This document shows positions 8,303 through 13,112 of a stretch of DNA of 13,112 nt, piece by piece. The translations under genes and the position numbers were made by a program. Every line of letters begins with the position of its first letter. Within the stretch, counting starts at the first letter, position 1. The notes beneath the pieces are model-generated. The model had not been told where the DNA came from and did no database searches. It saw nothing but the letters and a program-made list of their open reading frames with translations. This stretch comes from Larix sibirica (Eukaryota > Streptophyta > Pinopsida > Pinales > Pinaceae), in contig NWUY0304406339.1 of assembly GCA_004151065.3 (NCBI GenBank), positions 1 through 13,112 on the forward strand. The letters are read 5' to 3'.

Positions 8303-11014
8303 AAATACTCTTATACTTGAGATAAGGGTTTTTCATAGGTAAAGGTAGGATGGTAAATAAGTAAATAAAAACTGCATGTAGTTGTTACTTTAGCTTAAAA
8401 GTATAGTGCATCATTGTTTTTTTGTTGTTTTTCGAATAAGCCGAAACAATCAAATAAGGAAGTATGTTGCCTCTACTTTGAACATGTCTCTAGCTGATAG
8501 TTAGACCTCCTTACAAGTTTTCTAAATAAAGTAAGCTATGATAATTTGTTTGGAATCTTTTAGGTACTCTTTTCAATGGGACTAAGAAGGCATTTTCATC
8601 TATGATAGGGAAGCAACTAAAATTTCTTTTGGTTCGGTTGCTTCTTTGAAACTATTTTTCAAAATTGTTTATGGTTTCCATTAATTTTGCTTTATCATAT
8701 TTCGACGTTGTTATTTTTTCTTCGAATTAATAGTTTAGACAATTTGTATAGAAGCAAAATATGAAAAGATTAAAAATTAAGTATTAATTCCAAGATATAT
8801 TATCATAACTAATCCTTTTTCAGTTTTGATAGAAGGTTTTGATTATTGATATAAAAAATAGTTGCTTGCAAAGTCTATATAATTAAGGGATTTATTGAAG
8901 AAAAGAGGGATTTGTATATTGATGTTTATAGTGGATTGGTACATCATAGTCTATGAACTTTGAAATTGTCATGTAAGTATCTTTATCATGACTAACAACA
9001 AACTAATGAATTTTTGTGCAACACTATTATTATATTATAAAGTTATGATGCAAGGCTTTAAGTCCTTTTTACGTTATTTTCCGAGTTACACCATTCACTT
9101 CACATAAATTAATTTATTCACATGTTACAATCCAATTGGGTAACTCATAAGCATCTTTATGCAAAGACTCTATGTGGGTTCTTTTTATCTAGGTATTCTA
9201 TTATATCTCTTTCCAGAGCTAATCCCCCTCTCATCATTTATCTTTATTATAAATCTATAAGGATGGGGTAATAGGGACAAGAGCCTTTGGTGAGACATAA
9301 AGCATATTGCCTAAAACCTTAAAGTCAATTTGTATTCTCATCACATGCTTCTTGAGATATCTCTCCCACTTACATACTATATCTTTATTACAAATATAAA
9401 ATTAGGAAGGTTGTGGGTTGAAGAATTTCAAAGAAGATGAGGGAGTAAGAGGTTACCACGTTGGGGATACAGGAATGCTTGTTGCCAACGGGTTCTGACC
9501 TGTTATGCTATAAGGTGATTAAACCTAAATATTTGTCTTTGATATCTTTGTTACTTATGATTTTATACTGAAAGGACAATACATGTGAATCTATCTAAAA
9601 AGGATAAATGAACTCCATTATTTCACAGGTGGAGAATGGCCTTCAATCGATCTTCATATCTTGTCTTATGCTTTTACTATATCTAAGATATAGTTTTCTT
9701 AAAAGTGGGGCCGATGTTTTAGGAATATAGTGAACTTGATTGTGAATCCTGTTTTTATTACTTGGATTACTATTAGACTCAAATGGAATGGATATGGATG
9801 ACTGGTTTTCTGTCATATATCATAAACATAGACCATTTATAATCTCATAGAAGATGGGATAAAAATTTCTTAATTCTGACTTAGAACGACTTGCGAAACA
9901 TAAGATTATTTACCTTATGATAAACGCTATATACCTAAGAAAAAGTTAGATTCAACTATAGCAGAAATAACGATTTGAATATTTATTTTGATCCTTACTT
10001 GTTTTGGGTGGATATGCCAGAAAGATTGTTTTCAGAGAAATATATAAATTTTCTATTTTGTACCATTTGATACCAGAAAATGATGATGCATTATTTAGAC
10101 TCTGATTCAATTTTTAAAAAAGGCTTTGTTTATTAAAAATGGTTGTCTTTTTGAAGATTCTTCTTGCATATGCTCAAATTCTTAAATCACTGCTTAAGGA
10201 TTTTTTGTAGAAACTTTTATTTATGTCTGTAGTATAATAAAAAAGGAGAAATAAGTGAGATAGTTGATGGGTAGTTGTTTTGAAAAGAAAGGAGTTATTA
10301 TACCTCAGTAATCCTTGTTTTACCCAATTGTGGCTCCCTTTTGATATAGAGCTTAAGACGTTAACCATTAACCCTTCAAAATCTTAGTGTCTGACTTCGC
10401 TATAGTTATTTCTCTTAGCACCAGTAACCAAAGTGTTTGGTAGACAGGTTTTCTAGAAATTGTTAAAATCTTCTTTTAAGAACAAGTATAGGATCCAGAA
10501 TGGAAGAAATCATGGTATTTTATTTTTATTTTATTTTATATTTCGCACATTTATTTCGATATGGACTTCTTATTTTTAATACATATCTTTTAAGTTCATA
10601 CATTTTAAATGGAACTCTTATGCTTCCCATTGTGTGAAGATTGGGTATATTGTACATGGGCGACTTAGTAAGTTTTCCTTGTCTTAAGCCTTAAAAATTC
10701 AAATTTTATAACCTCGAGGAGCGATCTACTACATTATGAATGGCAAGGTATTAATAAAAGTGATGAATTGATAATTTTAAATAAAAATCTTATCATGCAA
10801 ACGTCACTCAATCAAACTATTGATCAAAATTCTCATTCTGACTTCACCCTATTGTTTCATTAATATACAGATTGCTATATGCCATATTCTTCCAAATTAT
10901 GACAAGCCATTGGAATCATTATATTGTCTGTCGATTTCATGTGTGAGATTTGATGTGCTATCAATACATTATAATCCATGATTAATATTTCCATCATATA
11001 GCCATCAGATACTT
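8303..11014 (+). other. Interior of element B without visible genes
   Basis: About 2.7 kb of AT-rich sequence with frequent stops in all frames. I looked for reverse transcriptase, integrase and RNase H motifs, tRNA-like promoter boxes of SINEs and terminal inverted repeats of DNA transposons, and found none convincing. No purine tract precedes the right LTR. The minus-strand open stretches near 10174-10368 and 10875-11075 have no recognisable content. Confidence 0.5.
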
Positions 11015-11467
11015 TGGAGTGTAATATTTTCATAGCTGTTCCATAGATAGGTTGTAGTTTCAAAGTGCTTTCCATTTTATTAATTTAGTTTTTCATAAAT
11101 CAATAGAGATAGATTCAGTTTGATCATTGTTTTTTTTAGATCATGGCATATCTTCCCTGTGATAGGATTAATTCTCTTTGTTTTCTATAAGACATTAGAT
11201 CATAGATTTTATTAATATATTTTTTATTAGATAGGATTTACTTTGAGTTTGTTTTTTTATATGATTTCATAAAATAGTTTTATGATTTTTTATGCGAGTT
11301 CCTATATCATGAACTAGGTTTTTAAGCATTTAGTTATTGTCTTGATATTAGCTAGTTTGCACTAAGTAGGTTATGATTTTGCATTTATTGTGCTTGCATC
11401 TCTAAGTTTATGAACTCCTGGATTGACAATTTAATGTTGAAATATTAAGCATATATTTAGCTCAACA
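11015..11467 (+). repeat. Right (3') LTR of element B
   Basis: Direct repeat of the left LTR, starting at about TGGAGTGTAATATT (11015) or TGTAATATT (11020) and ending CTCAACA at 11461-11467, against CTTGACA in the left copy. It is slightly shorter because of small deletions, mainly between about 11335 and 11350. No primer site follows, so it is a 3' or solo LTR and not a second 5' LTR. Confidence 0.68.
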
Positions 11468-11588
11468 GTCACTATAGTCCTTGATTTTGTCTAACCCAAT
11501 TAATGGATGAACAAAGCTTTAAATTTGTTATGGTTATCAAAGAAAATATCATATGCCAATCATACCATCAACAAATTAAAGGGGCGAC
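11468..11588 (+). other. Short spacer ending in a purine tract (AAATTAAAGGGGCGA)
   Basis: The spacer after element B ends in AAATTAAAGGGGCGAC directly before TGTTGAACC at 11589. A purine-rich run followed by TGTTG is how many plant LTR retroelements look at the border between the polypurine tract and the 3' LTR. The reading frame through it (11507-11692) resembles no RNase H or integrase end that I know. This is a candidate junction only, with no matching second LTR in the window. Confidence 0.3.
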
Positions 11589-11600
11589 TGTTGAACCATG

Positions 11601-11685
11601 TTGTTTCTCTACGATCTAGTGATAACACGTCGTTTTGCTATGATTTGGTGATAACCCACATTGTTTCTCTACGATCTAGTGATAA
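11601..11685 (+). repeat. Short tandem array with units of about 30 bp
   Basis: A 25-base sequence beginning TTGTTTCTCTACGATCTAG is identical at 11601-11625 and 11661-11685. Between them lies a diverged copy at about 11631-11655 ending GGTGATAAC. Spacings are about 29 and 31. The array begins 12 bases after the candidate LTR start at 11589 and could be a U3 repeat of that element or an independent minisatellite. Confidence 0.7.
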
Positions 11686-12205
11686 TTGTTGAGTAGATTC
11701 GAAGGCTTGATGTATTTAAGGCCAAGGAGCACCTGCCTAGCCACCACCATAAGGAATTTGATGGTAGAACCCATGCAGAGGTAATGGTAAGATGCAAAAA
11801 GGAGTATTTCTATTCAGAAAATAATATTGTTGAAGTTTATAGAAGCGAGAGAGTTGTAGTGACACAATATGCATAGGTAAGAAGATAACCACACAAAGGT
11901 AATGGTAAGACTAAATGTCTAAATTCCTAGGAGTGAACTGAGTGGGAGTAGACTAAGATAATTCCCACGCATGTCTCGAATGATAGTATGCGGGTCTAGA
12001 ATGACTCAGATAAAATGAATGCCTAGAGTAAACTCACGGGTAATAATGGAGTTAAAAATACTAGGGCTCATATACCACTAATAGGATTGGGATAGCTCCA
12101 ATGTTTGAATGAATAGTATTGACATGAACCTCATTAAAATACATGAAAATCTAACTTTTGGTTTCATCTTCCAAGAGGTCAGTTCCTATTCTCCTGCGTC
12201 TCTTC
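11686..12205. other. Non-coding stretch with a short imperfect repeat
   Basis: No open frame of note. GTAATGGTAAGA occurs at 11781-11792 and again at 11899-11910, each preceded by a similar run of about 15 bases, so a repeat about 118 bp apart is likely. ATGTATTTAAGG near 11710 is TATA-like but has no gene behind it. Confidence 0.4.
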
Positions 12206-12228
12206 ATAATAATAATAATAATAATAAT
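12206..12228. repeat. ATA trinucleotide microsatellite
   Basis: Seven uninterrupted ATA units plus two bases. It sits a few bases before the 111-bp minisatellite. Confidence 0.95.
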
Positions 12229-12240
12229 TACATTGTAACC

Positions 12241-12471
12241 ATAATCCATAGGATTTGAATGAAATAGGTATTGGGGGTTTAAGTTTGGATGAGAAAAAAG
12301 AGGGATTTGATCTTGGAAGGGATAGGAAATCACACCTAACACTAGCCCACCATAATCCCGAAGATTAGAATGAAATAGGTATTGAAGGGTTAAGTTTGGA
12401 TGAGACAAAAGAGGGATCTAATCCTGGAAGGGATAGGGAATCACACCTAACCCTAGCCCAGAATAAATCCC
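12241..12471. repeat. 111-bp minisatellite, about two copies
   Basis: Unit 1 (12241-12351) and unit 2 (12352-12462) align without gaps at 96 of 111 positions by my count; a third partial unit, ATAAATCCC, starts at 12463. Shared landmarks are GAATGAAATAGGTATTG, TTAAGTTTGGATGAGA and AATCACACCTAAC. Because 111 is a multiple of three, a minus-strand frame stays open across both units and repeats HPNL..QYLFHSN every 37 codons. I read that as a by-product of the repeat and not as a gene. Confidence 0.9.
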
Positions 12472-12860
12472 ATCAAGAAATCCAACAAGGAAAGCAACAT
12501 GCCTTAAAATGGACCCTTAGAGTAGGGTAAACCTCAAGAAGGGTTTCCCAATTATTAGTATTCTTTCAGTGCAACAGGCTTGGGAAATTCCTCAAAATAT
12601 ATTTTCTTTGGTAGGTTAGTAGATACACAAAACCCCATTGTCATCATAATTCAAGAAACCATTAGGAAGGGAAAAAATATTGGAGAGATGACTAATATCA
12701 TGGAGGATTGAGAATTCTTATCAATGGATTATGTAATGAGATCGGGGGTGACTAGTCACTTGCTAGCAGAAAAGATTTATAGGGTTCATTAAATTTGTGG
12801 TCTTTGACTTATGGATTGCATTACCCCAAGTTTTGACCCTTGGAATGTATTAAATCAAAT
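12472..12860. other. Anonymous sequence, nothing recognised
   Basis: No open frame, repeat or element end that I can support. Confidence 0.4.
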
Positions 12861-13112
12861 TATGTAAATGATGTAAATATGCTAGTATGGATTCCTAGCG
12901 CATAGCTCAAGGCCAAGGCCCGACTAGTGAATGGCTAGGCATGTATAATGTAAATATTTCTATATGGACCATGTGTTTGATTTGTCTTGCTAATTTGAAA
13001 GTTATGTAAATATTATGTTGGAAAAATAATAAAATGGTCCAATATGGTTGTGTAAAGAGCACTAGAGGGGCTATGATTCCACTAGAGGGGAAGAGGAAAG
13101 GGGGCCTATCAG
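12861..13112. repeat. Degenerate short repeats at the right edge
   Basis: ATGTAAATAT or a close form occurs near 12870, 12948 and 13004, each followed within about 10-15 bases by ATGG or TTGG. ACTAGAGGGG occurs at 13061-13070 and 13081-13090, a 20-base step, leading into a purine-rich run before the window ends. These could be the edge of another LTR or a local tandem repeat; the window stops before this can be seen. Confidence 0.4.

Larger units (their letters stand above)
6978..11467 (+). mobile_element. Element B: non-autonomous LTR-type retroelement
   Basis: Two direct repeats (6978-7452 and 11015-11467), clearly homologous over almost their full length, bracket an interior of about 3.56 kb. 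The left repeat ends GACA and is followed after four T residues by a degenerate tRNA-Asp-like primer site, the layout expected of a 5' LTR on the plus strand. The right repeat ends CAACA with no primer site after it, as expected of a 3' LTR. The interior holds one short broken frame and otherwise no recognisable gag or pol, which fits a large non-autonomous derivative. Against a simple reading: no purine tract is visible before the right repeat, and the flanks at the chosen ends do not give a 5-bp target duplication. The left borders may therefore be misplaced or truncated, or the two repeats could come from separate copies. Confidence 0.62.

Noticed and set aside
9180-9530. Possible SINE or tRNA-derived element, because of a less AT-rich patch
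   Set aside because: No A-box/B-box pair, no poly(A) tail and no flanking duplication could be found.
12151-12408. Minus-strand frame with repeated HPNL..QYLFHSN as a repeat protein gene
   Set aside because: The frame is created by the 111-bp minisatellite and the ATA microsatellite, which encodes a run of isoleucines. There is no start context or homology.
1-13112. CRISPR array, prokaryotic operon, organellar insert or intact host gene
   Set aside because: No regularly spaced repeats with spacers, no ribosome-binding-site pattern, no chloroplast or mitochondrial gene sequence, and no long intact frame other than retroelement remnants.

Overview
This window looks like nuclear DNA of a seed plant: AT-rich, intergenic, and built from old LTR retrotransposons nested in and beside one another. 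I see no intact cellular gene, no rRNA or tRNA gene, no CRISPR array and no bacterial signal. The protein remnants belong to plant Ty3/gypsy and Ty1/copia families. The heavy decay and long anonymous AT-rich stretches would suit a large, slowly purged genome such as a conifer or other gymnosperm, but the sequence does not fix the species.

Layout. Positions 1-5348, minus strand: the 5' half of a decayed Ty3/gypsy element (element A). Read right to left it has a 5' LTR of about 1.48 kb (3865-5348), a primer-binding site resembling the 3' end of tRNA-Asp (3844-3861), gag with two zinc knuckles, a proline/glutamine-rich tail, an aspartic protease and the first part of reverse transcriptase. RT similarity stops near position 204. 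Nearly all of this reads in one frame, broken by many stop codons and at least three frameshifts. Positions 5349-5862, minus strand: a Ty1/copia-type gag pseudogene that runs exactly up to the LTR border. Element A therefore appears to have inserted into an older copia element.

Positions 5863-6977 are leader and anonymous AT-rich sequence. Positions 6978-11467, plus strand: a second LTR-type unit (element B). Two direct repeats of about 450-475 bp flank an interior of about 3.5 kb. A degenerate tRNA-Asp-type primer site follows the left repeat, and there is a short unrecognised broken reading frame at 7682-8302. No pol-like protein is visible, so B looks non-autonomous.

Positions 11468-13112 are mostly non-coding and repeat-rich: a purine tract next to a TGTTG with an array of about 30 bp, an ATA microsatellite, a 111-bp minisatellite of about two copies, and degenerate short repeats at the right edge.

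The parts do not form a pathway; they record successive retroelement insertions and decay. The least explained pieces are the interior of element B with its orphan frame, and the uneven conservation between its two LTRs.
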